DNA of 64,000 bases from Chlamydoabsidia padenii (Eukaryota; Mucoromycota; Mucoromycetes; Mucorales; Cunninghamellaceae). The translations under genes were made by a program, and so were the position numbers. The notes under the pieces were generated by a model. That model saw nothing but the letters and a program-made list of their open reading frames with translations, did not search any database and had not been told where the DNA came from. Location: positions 62,001 to 126,000 of the forward strand of contig JAIWND010000053.1 of NCBI GenBank assembly GCA_025330725.1, read 5' to 3'. How positions within the stretch are numbered: position 1 is the first letter of the stretch; every line of letters begins with the position of its first letter. This document shows positions 36,156 to 47,698 of the stretch, one piece after another.

Positions 36156-36342
36156 TTATTGTAATTCCTTGTATAAAATAGCACATCATTGTATCTTTCC
36201 CCCCCCCTGTTAATCCAAAGTAATATTATTATTATTATTATTATTTTACCCCAATAAAATCAAAAGACTTGATTAAATTGTAAAAACAGTATATATTCTT
36301 TATTATGATTGTATAGCTAAAAGACTAGTAAGGGTATTATTA
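36156..36342. terminator. Convergent 3' spacer
   Basis: 187 bases between convergent genes, with an (ATT)n run near 36224-36245 and an AATAAAA string near 36254. Confidence 0.4.
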
Positions 36343-37249
36343 TCATTCCCGTCGCAAGTTATCCAATCGAGCTTGTAAAGCCGCATCATCCGCAGAGAGT
36401 CCACCTTCAGCTTGAGCCACGCGTTCAGTTGTTGCCACTGGAGTAGATTGTTTGATGCCTGTTGGTGCTTCAGACAGCTATATAGATATAGATAATGATG
36501 AGCATTCCAAATTATAATAAAGTAATCTATATTACCTCTTGATTCAAACTGATACCAATTTCATCCAAGACCTTGTTGACGATTTCTTCACTTTCCACTT
36601 CATCGTCTTCTTCTTCCATGACATCATCAATAGCATCCCCCATCATTTCGTCCTTCATATCCATGAGTTCACTTTCCTTTTCGAACTCCATCATGATTTT
36701 TTGGATTTGAGGAAGGTTCATTTGTCGATTCATGGACGACATGGCTTTAGTAGCCCCACGCATCGCTTCCGCCATTTGTTGATTCGATCGAAGTGTCTAA
36801 AAAAAAAGATGGTAAAGTTTCAGATTGTCCTTTTGTTGTTACTTGTTTACCTGAATACGTAAACCCACTGCTTGAAGTTGTGTTTTCATTTGATAAAACT
36901 TTTGGACATAGCGTCTGGTACGTACAAGATCCTTGGCCATCACCTTGCACGCACTCTATATATATATATATAAACACACGAGTTAAAAGAGAGAAAGAGA
37001 GAGAAAGAGAGACCTTACCATCTGGTTCGCTTTGGCTGATTTCTTGATATCATTGATAAGGACTTTTTCTTGTCGTTCCAACCGTTCCCTTTCACGATCC
37101 AGTTCCCGTTGTGCTTTGGTGATACTTCGTTGATGTTGTCGAAGCATTTCAGCAGGTGTTTTTCGTCGTCCAAACAGTGATTCCTAATTCATAATGAGAA
37201 TGATGAGAGACTACGAGGTTTAGATGGGGGATGAACTTTTTACCAACAT
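36343..37249 (-). CDS. VPS2: ESCRT-III subunit Vps2 / CHMP2
   Basis: ESCRT-III core subunit for endosomal membrane scission. The protein reads ML-ESLFGRRKTPAEMLRQHQ, RELDRERERLERQEKVLIND, MAKDLVRTRRYVQKFYQMK, RGATKAMSSMNRQMNLPQIQ and MMEFEKESELMDMKDEMMGD, and ends LQARLDNLRRE, the MIM1 motif bound by Vps4. It lines up with CHMP2A over its whole length. The first coding exon is only ATG TTG (37244-37249), followed by donor GTAAAA and an intron of about 55 bases. Confidence 0.94.
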
Positions 37250-37946
37250 GATTGTCAATGGAGAAAGAAAAGTGGGAAAAAAAAAAGAAAAATCCAAATT
37301 ATACAACGGCGGGTTTTGAAATTGTCTTTTTTTTTTTTTCGCCAAGGCTGCAAACTTTATGACATCAAGCAGATCATCCTTTAGACAAATAAATAGTAAG
37401 TGATAGTACACAAAAAGTGTTGATACATCTTAGTGTTGACACGCCCAGTAAACTTCTTGGCGGTACCCCCTTTTCGGATTGACTTTGCCATATTTGGATC
37501 ACTTGCGAGGAGATCATGATGTTCCCAATGACAAAAAAAAAAGGGCGGGATTTGAAAATGCCGATCATGCATGAATTCAACTTGGCTCCCTCTGTTGAAG
37601 AATGAGCAACCAAGATAGATTCATGACTTGTATACATTACGAGCTACCTTTTGGGTACCACTTGGTCGGGATTGGAAACTATCGGAGTCGACTTGTGGAT
37701 AAAAGATATGCCCCTCTATAGAAACAATCCGAAACCCCTCCCTCTGACACTAGAAAGTCGTTTAGGAGAATCAATTTCATTGATAAAAGATAATTGTTTG
37801 ACAATACTCCGGTTTCATTCTATCTTTGAGTCAGTCTGTTTCTTATATCCACAAAAGAGGGAATCAACATTCAGCTCTTTTTTTTTTTTTTTCTTTGTTT
37901 CTTATATACAAACAAAACTTTTTTTTTTTTCCATCAAGCAAACATC
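37250..37946. promoter_or_regulatory. Divergent region VPS2 / DUF8032 gene
   Basis: 697 bases. CGGGATTTGAA at 37546-37556 lies in GGGCGGGATTTGAAAATGCC, followed by tgcatgaattcaac. A short minus-strand frame at 37387-37497 (MAKSIRKGGTAKKFTGRVNT...) is basic and starts with a good ATG, but it ends after 36 codons and no partner exon was secured. Confidence 0.4.
37546..37556 (+). promoter_or_regulatory. CGGGATTTGAA motif, divergent promoter
   Basis: Between VPS2 and the DUF8032-type gene, about 300 bases from one start codon and 390 from the other. Confidence 0.35.
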
Positions 37947-39048
37947 ATGAAGGCTGCCTCACTTGCCATCAACACAGATACATTCACCAAGAACGAGATA
38001 TTCTCGGCCAACAACGAGACGTTTCCCTCAAAGCCTATCAAGAATGAACTTTTCACTTTATCTGAAGACACGGATCATGAACTGTCATCCATTTTCAATA
38101 CGATGCCTTCCTTCTCTGACGATACTCCCTCCTGTTGGAATATGCCTGATGATCTAGACATGTCGTCTCTTTTAGATCCTTCGTTATGGTCGTTTGATTC
38201 GACACAACAACCATCATCGCCTTTACAGCAGCAGCTATGCAAAGACACTCAATTTCAAACCCCGATGGCCCCCACTCCGACCGATCCATGGTTCCCTACA
38301 CCATCCTATTCTGTCCCATCCACTGAACCACCATCGCCTCAACAACCACTCTTACCGCCCACCCCACCTGTGGATTCACAGCCCATGTTTTATGGTCATC
38401 TCCAGGCCCCCAACATGATGCCTTCTTTTGTGCCTCCTCATCAATTACAACAACAAGCCCAACGTCGTCGATCTGAACAATTGCCTTATCGAAAAAACAG
38501 TGCAACCCCACGTCGTCGTGCCTCCTCGGTGGCTTCGGTGGTGTCTTTGACTGCTCATGAACCTATTGCTCATTTGGTGGATGGTATTGAACATATCACA
38601 TTCTTGTACTCTCATGATCGACTGATTAAGGAATATACTGTACGTACCGATGTGAACAATCTTGATTTGGATGATGTGCCTATGGATTTCCGTTTACAAA
38701 ATGCAGTAAGTAGAAGAAACCCATTTTTGACATCCCGTTTTTAAACCTCCCGATTTTTTTTTTTTGTAAAAGATCTATCCTCGTGCCAATGTGGAAAGAG
38801 AAGAATACGATGGGAATCGATGGAATTATGAAACAAGTTGTAATGAATTGGGTTGGAAACTATGTTGGTTGAATCGTGATCAATTGTTTGGGAAACGTGG
38901 ATTGATTCAACGGGCTGTGGATTCTTATCGTAATCGACATGCTGATTTGAGATCGAGAAGAGTGACTCGACAGGAGAAATTGGCAAATGGGACTTTACGG
39001 ATAAGAAGAGCTAAAAAGTTAAATCGTCCCTTGGTTTCGTACAAGTAA
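37947..39048 (+). CDS. DUF8032-type protein, proline/glutamine-rich
   Basis: Two exons; the first ends at AAT GCA (about 38703) and joins ATC TAT CCT. The N-terminal 190 residues are low complexity, rich in Pro, Gln, Ser and acidic residues, like a transcriptional activation region. After a basic RRRSEQLPYRKNSATPRRRA patch comes a folded domain: VDGIEHITFLYSHDRLIKEY, VPMDFRLQNAIYPRANVERE, NRWNYETSCNELGWKLCWLN, KRGLIQRAVDSYRN. This matches my memory of a fungal domain, DUF8032. The function is unknown; nuclear location is inferred from the basic patch. Confidence 0.72.
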
Positions 39049-39187
39049 AATAAAATAAAAAAAAGTCCATGATTCATGCAGATGTAAGCGGCGCTTCAAT
39101 TTTCCCATACACATATACATTAATATAAAAAAAAAAGTTTATTTATTCAATCAACAACAATAATAATAAAAAAAAAGCTATCCTATA

Positions 39188-40631
39188 CTATTCTGAAGGT
39201 ATGTTTTCCTTGGATCGATTGCTGACAAATTGTTGTTGGAAGCTGGCGTAGGAGCGTGGTTGATGTGGTGTATGCAATAGTTTGTTCCGATACACTTGAT
39301 AGTAATCTAATTGGCAGCCTTCGAGTTGTGGATGATAGACATGAGCCGATGAGAAGGAAGAGGTTGGGAGATGATGTGTGTCACTGCAAACTAACCCTGC
39401 TGTTGGTTCGGTGATAGATGTTGCTGGTGATATGTTGGAAATCGACGGTGAATAGGCTGGTGGATGATTGTCATTCTTCCTTGTCTGTTCTACTTGTTCT
39501 TGTTTCGCCGTCAATAAAGGTTGTTGTTGTATTCCAGGTGGTTTTTTTTCATCATTCCATTGGTGACCATCATCCACATAGAGAGGAGGTTGTTGATCAC
39601 CGTCGTTTGTCTTGTTACCAAGAGAAGGAGGAGCCTTTAAACTAGCCAAGCCTTGTTCCCGATAGTACCGAATATCCTCTTCAGTCAACACATTGGCATC
39701 TTCATCATCAACAATATCTTGGTTTGCCAAAAATGTGGGACGTTCGTCTTCTTGATCAGGTACCCATTGATCCAAGGCCAACAAACAATCGTTCAAGATG
39801 AGACTGGCTTGGGTTTCACTGGTATAAGGTTTCCGCGCTGGTTCCTGTGTAGGTTCGACATCCAATAAATCCACAATGTATTTCCCAAATCCAGCAATCA
39901 TCTTTAACTTGTCAGCGTATTCCACCATGGCATTGAATCGGATATAAAATGCTTCTTTGAGGGCAAACCGTTTAAAATCCCCCAGTTCGATTTCCGCTCG
40001 TTGGGTGTCGTGATCCAATGCCGCCAGATCCGATTCAATGTCATGCCGTTTGGGTGAGTGAGGGTTGGTTTTTTGTAAATGGTTTAAGCGGGATGAGAGT
40101 GAGCGTCGTTTTTCCCGGGTATCGCACAGTGCATCTTCTCGTTCTCGAATGGATTTAATGGCATGTCTATATTGTTGGTATCTTGCTACCATAATAAAAA
40201 GGAGGATCAGTTATTGTAGTTTGATGAAAGGGACTTTTTTTTTTTTCACCTGTATAGTTTTGTTCGATTTCATTTGCCTTTGTAAGAAGAGTTGCCAACT
40301 TGTCCCCAATATCCTATAAAAGGTCAAAAGGCAGTACTGAGTCATTCGGTCTAGTTTTACTGCATGTACTGTACTGTACCTGTATATCAGTGAATTCATC
40401 GTCGTCATTCCAGTATTCGTGTCCATTAGTAGTCCATTCCCGGAAACTTTTGTTGGTTTCACCACGTCGATAAGCCAAAGTGCGCATAGTTGCCAGATCA
40501 TTACGTTCTTGGAATATCCATACAGATAAAGCCTTGGTATCTTGTTTGTGAAGTGGATTCTTTTTCGCCATGTGAGACTTGACATCGCTACTGAGTTTGC
40601 CAAGTGAGAATTGTAGATCTTTAAAGTTCAT
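39188..40631 (-). CDS. PIL1: Eisosome core protein Pil1/Lsp1 family
   Basis: BAR-domain protein that shapes plasma-membrane furrows (eisosomes). Exons 40380-40631, 40250-40313 and 39188-40185. The N-terminus MNFKDLQFSLGKLSSDVKSH is the membrane-binding segment. The BAR region follows: LHKQDTKALSVWIFQERNDL, SFREWTTNGHEYWNDDDEFT, ARYQQYRHAIKSIREREDAL and FKRFALKEAFYIRFNAMVEY with KLKMIAGFGKYIVDLLD. The C-terminal third is disordered (PPLYVDDGHQWNDEKKPPGI) and ends SKENIPSE. Confidence 0.92.
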
Positions 40632-40925
40632 AGTTTGTTATAAAAAGTAGAGAGTGATGTGTAATGTTTAAAAAAAAAAAAAAAGATGAGGTTGTGGAGA
40701 AAGAAGAAAAAAAAAAAAAAAGGACGAAGCTAAATAATTGTGTTACCCCGCCGCACAGAAACTCCGCCTGGCCCGAGATCAGTAACCATGCATCATTACA
40801 AAAAAAAAAAGACAGATGTATCATCAACTTTTTTTTATTGTATAATAGAAAATAATCAATCAAAGAGGAGGGTAAATAATAAGATGGATACAAGATAAAC
40901 AAATACACTGGGTAAAACTATACTA

Positions 40926-42764
40926 TTAACGAAGATCCACTACATGAAGATCTTGAGTTTGAGTTAGGACATGTGATGTATTATGCGTATCCTAATCAAA
41001 CAAAAACACACAAGTTAGTTAGTATCATTCACATATAATGTTTGTCAAACTTACAGTATAGATAGGCAAATCAGGGTGAGGATGGAAGGCACGTTCGATT
41101 TTACAGCTACTAATGACATCAAGACCTGGAGGATCCGTCAATCGAAAGACACCATAACTACAAAAATACACAAAATGATGAGTTACTCACCCCCCCTTTT
41201 TTTTTAAAAAAAATCATTACCTTGGGTTATGTTTTGGAGCACATACAATGGCAATGGCTTCAGGAAGCATGAGTTGATAGGAGCAATGGGTGTGAAGATC
41301 AACCGAACTTAGGAAGCAAGATTGTGATGGGTGAGTATGTATCCAACCAAACGTCAAAAGATCATGAGCATCTTGATATTCAAACAGTTCTTCTTCATTT
41401 TCGGTTGTACAGGTATCAGACGTACCAGTTTGTTTCGGTATAATCAAAGTGGTCACTTGCAAGACATTGTTTTTCTGTAAATGTATAAAGTAGTTCGTTA
41501 GTATGTCACCCTTTTTTTTTTCATTTCTTTATACATTACCAAAGTTCCTGCTAAAATTCCACATGTTTCTATATTTCTGTTGGTGTTGGGTTTGGCAATA
41601 GTGATGAATCTATCTTGTAAAGAAGATGGCACAATCAATCGTCGTAAAGGTTCACCCCGTTCCGTTGTAGCTAAAAGAAGAAGAAAGTTTATCAGGTGTT
41701 TTCATCTATCCATTATTCCTCCTTACCTCCACTTGAAATGTCTATTGATTCAGGGACTGGATCAGTCGTCAATTTCACTTTTGGTGGCAATGCTGGTGCA
41801 CAAGGTGGTGGTTGTTCTAAAGATATTTTGGGTGGAATGATAGGTGGTGTGATTGGACTAGGTTCAGGCGATGTGGGTTTCGGCGGAAGAGGTGGTCGGA
41901 TAATCTCTTGCTGCTGCTGATGGGGTTGATACAAGTACCTATAAGAAAAAGAAGTTGAGTTCCATTCTAGCTTGTGTATCATTTCCTTACCCATCACTTT
42001 TATTTTCAAATGCTGTGGTTGGATATTTCGTGATCGAGGCTATTGTCGTTTCTTCAGGTACAAAGGGTCTATATCAAAGAGAATCATTCAATACATTCTC
42101 CCGTCCTGTCTCTCTTTTTATTTTTTATTTTTTTGCTTGATATTACCGTTCATTAAATCCCACCCCTGCTACGTCCTTTAGAGCATCTTGTAAAGACCAT
42201 TGTTGTGATGATGGGCTATCTTGATCAAGATCGTATTGGTGTTGATTGGTCACCCCTTTCAATTGTTGTACGTGCCGTTCATCGATATCTGCCTGTTGTC
42301 GACGTTCCTGTTGCTGTTTTCGCTGGTCAATGTATTGTTCGTATTGTTCGTTCAATATAGGCTTCATCACCTCTAGGGCATCAAGAGCCTCTAAGCAGTT
42401 CTATTAAAACGATGGATGAGTACTTGATTAGTATGGGTGGTGTGGGTGATAGTACCTTGTTAATGATGATTCGAGCCTTTTTGTTTTCAGGAGACTTGTA
42501 TTCTGCATGTTTCTGTAATTCGCTGAGCCCTAAACTATAAAGTGGTTAATATCATCTTGTTATCACATATAGTTTGACCTACTTTGTATATTTCATATAA
42601 AGAACGTAGGCATGTTGGTAGTCTTTCTCCATCTTGTAAACTCTGGCTTGCTTGATGAGTAGATCGGCGGACCGGAAGTACAACCGGATGGGTGTATTAG
42701 AATCCACTTGTATAGACGCCAATGTTCCTAGTTCTTCTGTTGATCGTGGTGGATTCTGTGGCAT
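40926..42764 (-). CDS. AMSH-type JAMM deubiquitinase
   Basis: Zn-dependent K63-specific deubiquitinase acting at ESCRT-carrying endosomes. The N-terminal MIT/USP8-like domain reads [34 protein letters not shown] and [21 protein letters not shown] Gln-rich helix and Pro-rich stretches ([21 protein letters not shown]) follow, possible SH3 ligands. The catalytic MPN+ domain shows [10 protein letters not shown], then the JAMM motif within [20 protein letters not shown] (His, His, Asp as metal ligands), then [19 protein letters not shown], and ends DLHVVDLR. The catalytic residues are intact. About eleven exons. Confidence 0.92.
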
Positions 42765-43260
42765 GTAAAAAATAAAAATAAAAAAAAGTTGAAAGAAAGA
42801 GGGAGTATCGCCAAGTCCGCCTTGGCAGAACAATCAACCCCACTGGGTGAAGAAAATGATATTCAAACACCGACGATCAGTGGAGCCCCTTCTTTTCATG
42901 ACATGCTTGACACGGATTTTCTTATTAATGATCCTGTTGCTTGTGGTCCTATCAGTAAAAGGATGTAACTAGAGTAAAGAACAGGTCAATTAATTTAATA
43001 TACATCTTATTTTTGTTAGTTTGAACCTTTGACATGTCTATGGACACGACAAGGCAAAGATTTGTGCAACCTGAATCATCCAGCTGGGTTATTTACAATT
43101 TGACTTTTTTTTTTTTTTTTTTTTTCCTCCTTTTTCTTCCCTCTTCTCTCATCTTTTTAACGACGAACAGACCCCAACTCCATTCTTTTTTATCATTCTC
43201 CCTTTTAGACTTTTTTAATTACTATACCATTACTACTTTTTATTATACTGGTCACACTTT
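42765..43260. promoter_or_regulatory. Divergent promoter AMSH / kinesin
   Basis: 496 bases with a poly-T run near 43107 and a pyrimidine-rich stretch up to the kinesin ATG. A variant, TTCAAACACCG, lies about 90 bases from the AMSH start. Nothing else supported. Confidence 0.4.
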
Positions 43261-46200
43261 ATGTCTTTAAAGGATTCTGAACATAACACTTTAGCTGCTG
43301 TTCAAGTAGGTATGAATATAAACCCCCCCAAAAAAAGAACCACTAAAAGAATGGAAACTTTACATTATCTTGATTACTTACTTATCTTCATTTTTTTTTG
43401 GGGGGGGGTGTTGTTTAAATACTATTTAGCTGTACGCATACGCCCTTTATCAGATAAGGATCGGTCACAACCACGATTTGCTCATGCCACCAACGACGAT
43501 GTCTTACAAGCTCATGAAAACACTGTTGTAATCTCACCACCACACAATAAAATATTCACCTTTGATCATGTCTTTGGTCCTCAAACACAACAAGCTGATA
43601 TCTTTGCTGCTCTAGGGCAAAAAAGTATACGAAAATTTGTTGAAGGTAAAGCCCATTCATTTACCTATTCTATCTAATATCACACACTGACCTCTCTCTC
43701 TCTCTCTTTTTTTTTTTTTTTTTTACTCGTCTCCTTCAATCCCGCCTCACACTCCCTCTCCAACTCCTTTTGTCTTTTTTTTTTAAAAAAAAACATAACA
43801 ATTACGACAACACTCTATATACAACCAACTCTCTCCTTATGAACTTTTAGGATATAACGTCACCATGCTTGCTTATGGTCAAACATCGTCGGGGAAAACT
43901 TATACGGTGGGAACAGCTCATCACACCGGTCGATACCATCCTGAACAAGAAGGAATCGTGCCTCGCGCCATGGCTCTTTTATTTGATTTGTTACACCAAA
44001 ACGATACCCGGCCAACCTCTCCGGTCGCCTCCCTATCCGCTTCGTCTTCCGTCGATGGCACCTCCACCACAACAACAACAAAAGGACGTCTACGACCTGT
44101 ATCAAGGATATCTTACTCATCATTTAACAACACTTCGACTTCCACCTCTTCTTCCACTTCTTCCACTTCTTCCAACTCGGGTCACAACAACAAGTACAAA
44201 TTCACGGTCAAGGTATCATTTGTTGAAATCTATAATGAAGAATTGATCGATCTACTAAACTTTGCACCACCCAATGAACGGCCACCGGTGACAATTAGGG
44301 AGGATACAAAGGGACAAATCTATTGGACTGGGGTGAAGGAAATGAATGTCAATAATACCGATGACGTTTTGATGTAAGTTGATTAATTAATGTCCTCTCT
44401 CTCTCTCTCTCTCTTTCTTTGATTGACACTTTTTCTTTTTTTGGATAGGTATCTCCAGCAAGGAACTCAAAATCGTGCCACTGGTGCTACGGATATGAAC
44501 GAACAATCATCTCGGTCACATGCTATCTTCTCGGTCACTCTTCGGCAGGAAAAATGGACTCCTTCAGCATCTTCTTCCAGTAGCCACAATACGCCACGTA
44601 CAGCCAGCCCAACATCACCAAGATCAAAACCTCGACCACTTAGTGCTATGAATTTACGAATGAACGATAATCCTCCTAATGATGAAGCGGGTGAATGGAT
44701 CATCACTACCTCCAAGTTACATTTTGTGGATCTGGCTGGTAGTGAAAGGGTAAGTGTTTGATTATCGAGGATGAAATAAAACACATTTACTAACCACTCT
44801 TATTATTTTCTTTAATAGTTGAAACGTACGGCAGCAGAAGGTGATCGGCGAAAAGAAGGCATCAACATCAATGGCGGTTTGTTGGCACTGGGTAATGTGA
44901 TCTCAGCACTCGGTGACGCCTCCAAAAAAAGCACCCATATTCCTTACCGCGACTCGAAACTGACCAGGCTACTACAGGACTCGTTAGGTGGATCGGCAAT
45001 GACACTCATGATTGCATGTGTCAGTCCAATGGAGTACAACATCTCGGAAACTCTCAACACATTACAATATGCAAACAGGGCGCGCAACATCAAGAATCGG
45101 ATGGAGAAGAATGAAGTAGAAGAATGGCTGACAACGGATAATTTGGATCTCTTGCGTTCCACCATCACCAAACTTAAAAACGAACTTAAACAGCGATCTT
45201 TACCAAAGGGGGGCGAAAGTCGGTTATCTCTTGTGGCATCATCTTCTCGACAACTTATATCTGATGGTGATCAACTTCAAGAACATCAAATGGTGGTTGC
45301 TGATCTACATCGTCAATTGGAAGAAGTATCATCACAAGCGGCGGTGACAAAGGAACGGAATCGTATTTTGGAAGATGAAATTAAAGCTCTTCAATCAAAG
45401 GGCTCGGATGGTAATGGTGCCACATTTCAAGATACTGTGAAACCTATCATTGAAGAATATGAAACAAGCATGACCTCTTTGGAAACCAAACTCTCATTGG
45501 CTCAAGCAGAACTCAATCATTCTAACTTTCGTATTGCTAAACTGCAAGCATTGGTTGGGCTACAAACAGGTGCTGAAATTCAAGAAGGCGCGGCGTTTGA
45601 ATGTTTGGAACCTCTCATTCAAGAATACGAAAAAAGCATGGCCTCCTTGGAATCCAAACTCTCATTGAATCAAGCAGCACTTAATCAATCCAACTTTCGT
45701 ATTGCTGAACTACAAGCATTGGTTGGGCCACAAACAGGTGCTAGGACTCGAGAAGGCGCGGCGTCTGAATGTATGGAACCTCTCATTCAAGAATACGAAA
45801 GAAGCATGGCCACTTTGGAATCCAAACTCTCATTAACTCAGGCAGCGCTCAACCAATCTGACTTTCGGATTGAGGAACTACAGACATTGATGCAGACCCA
45901 AGATGTCACGGCAAACGACCTCAAGGCTCAACTGGATAAACTCAAGGAACAGGAACGTCACAATTTGGCCTACATTGAAGAACTGGAAGGGAAACTCTCG
46001 TTTACGGTGAAAGATGCGGTGCAGGACGAAGAATTGTTGAATGAACTTAAAAACCGGATCATGAAATTCAAGGAATTGGATGACAGTACTGAACTCTATA
46101 TTCTCGACCTCGAAAAACAACTGGCCAATAATGAAGCGGAATACACCAACAAAGTGGATCAGCATCAAAAAACGATCACTCAGCAAAAGGAGCGTATCGA

Positions 46201-47227
46201 GGAACTGGAACAGGAGGTCCGTGATCTACAGGCACAACAAAAAGGTGGAGATGGAGGAGGAATGGACTATGTCAAGGAACGACAAACATTACATGAACAA
46301 ATCGCCAAACTGGAACAAGATCTGATGGTTTTGACCACTCAATTACAACACCAGCAACCTTACATGGACGGTATGGAGGATCAACAACATCGATTGTCCA
46401 TATCACCAACAACCATGGATCCTAATCACGAAAAACGTAAACGTATGTTTTCATCAGGCGGAAACCCTCGACAACTAGGCAATAAAAACAACCTTCTTCA
46501 ATCCACCTTGGCATCATTGGAACATGTACAATCGGAATACGTGGCGCTAAAGGAACGATACAAGCATTGGACAGTGGCAAGTCATACGACTGTGGACGAT
46601 ACACCTCCTCAAGGTATGGCACCTACCATGAGCACGGGCTCTTTTTCGTCTTCCTCATTCGATAGTATCAGCACCACTTCCACCCAAAAACCACCACCAC
46701 CCTCTACCACCTCTTCTTCCTCTTCCTCTTCTTCAACGGGCTCACTCTCTAATGATATACAAGATATTCAAACAAAATGTGATGACATTGTCCAGCAATA
46801 CCAAAATCAATCACAACGTATCCATGGTGCTTTACAACGAATAGCCAAGTTGGAGCGATCATCATCTTCCGAACCAAGTCAACAACAAGAAGCATTGGTG
46901 GATCTAGGCCAACAACTCCGGGACCGGGACATGTCCTTACAAGAAGCATGTACACGCTTCCAAACCGACATTTACGAAAACAATGAAGAACACATCATGC
47001 AACGATTAGCCAGGGCATTACAGGACGTGGAATTACATCGATCGAAAACCTATGTGCTCCAGACAAAACTGCAAAAAATCGAGGTGGCATTTCATACTCA
47101 ACAACAACGGAAATCATCGGCGTCGGAAGATCAAGATGGAATCGAACAATTGATGAAGAAAATGGATGCTATCAAGATACAATTGGAGTCACGCGATATC
47201 AAGTCAATCTCGGTCAAGGAGGGTTAG
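43261..47227 (+). CDS. Kinesin motor protein, N-terminal motor (kinesin-4-like)
   Basis: Exons 43261-43309, 43430-43645, 43851-44373, 44449-44749 and 44819-47227 give 1165 residues. Exon 1 joined to exon 2 reads [16 protein letters not shown]. Motor motifs: P-loop [10 protein letters not shown], switch [13 protein letters not shown], switch [10 protein letters not shown], and [10 protein letters not shown]. Two Ser/Thr-rich inserts lie in the motor. After the motor a long coiled coil runs to the end. It contains three tandem 56-residue repeats (45436-45900). The wording of the motor ([38 protein letters not shown]) suggests KIF4/KIF21-type, kinesin-4. The C-terminus is Gln- and Ser-rich and ends IKSISVKEG. 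Confidence 0.92.
45436..45900 (+). repeat. Three tandem 168-bp repeats inside the kinesin
   Basis: The string encoding EP-L-I-Q-E-Y-E recurs at 45443, 45611 and 45779, exactly 168 bases (56 codons) apart. Each unit encodes SMxSLExKLSLxQAxLNxS and FRIxxLQALVG. The third unit is cut short after QTLMQTQ. Confidence 0.9.
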
Positions 47228-47698
47228 TCTTACTTCCCCCCCCCTCCCTTTTTTTTTTTTATATATCCCCCATGTTTAGTTTGATTACATCTTCTCTTCC
47301 CCATTTATTTATATATCCTATATGTATAATCAATAAAAATAATCCTTTGTTTTATATAAATGCAAAATGTTACACACATGCTTTTTTTAATGCAGCACGC
47401 AAATATAAACTTTATTTATTAACATGCTCTACAAACATGTCTTGGTTTATTCATTCTTTTTAATCACATATTTCAACTCCCGATTTTGGGAGCGGGGCTA
47501 CAAATTAACGCGGGTATGGGCTGCGGCATAATGATGATGATCCAGTAAAATGTGGCTACATACTATTGTTTTTTTTTTTATTGTATCAAAGTAATAACAT
47601 TGTCATTCGAATCTATTAATACGTATATGTAGAGGGGGGAATAATTACAACACAAATAAAGACTATTGTATGAGACTAATGACTAAATATAAATGATG
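47228..47698. terminator. Convergent 3' spacer
   Basis: 471 bases between the kinesin and methyltransferase stop codons, with AATAAAAATAAT near 47330 as the likely kinesin poly-A signal region. ttcaactcccgattttggga near 47472 is a variant of the CGGGATTTGAA family. No gene. Confidence 0.4.

Noticed and set aside
37387..37497. Short basic frame MAKSIRKGGTAKKFTGRVNT...
   Set aside because: Only 36 codons and no secure second exon or family. It could be a small mitochondrial-type protein but cannot be supported.
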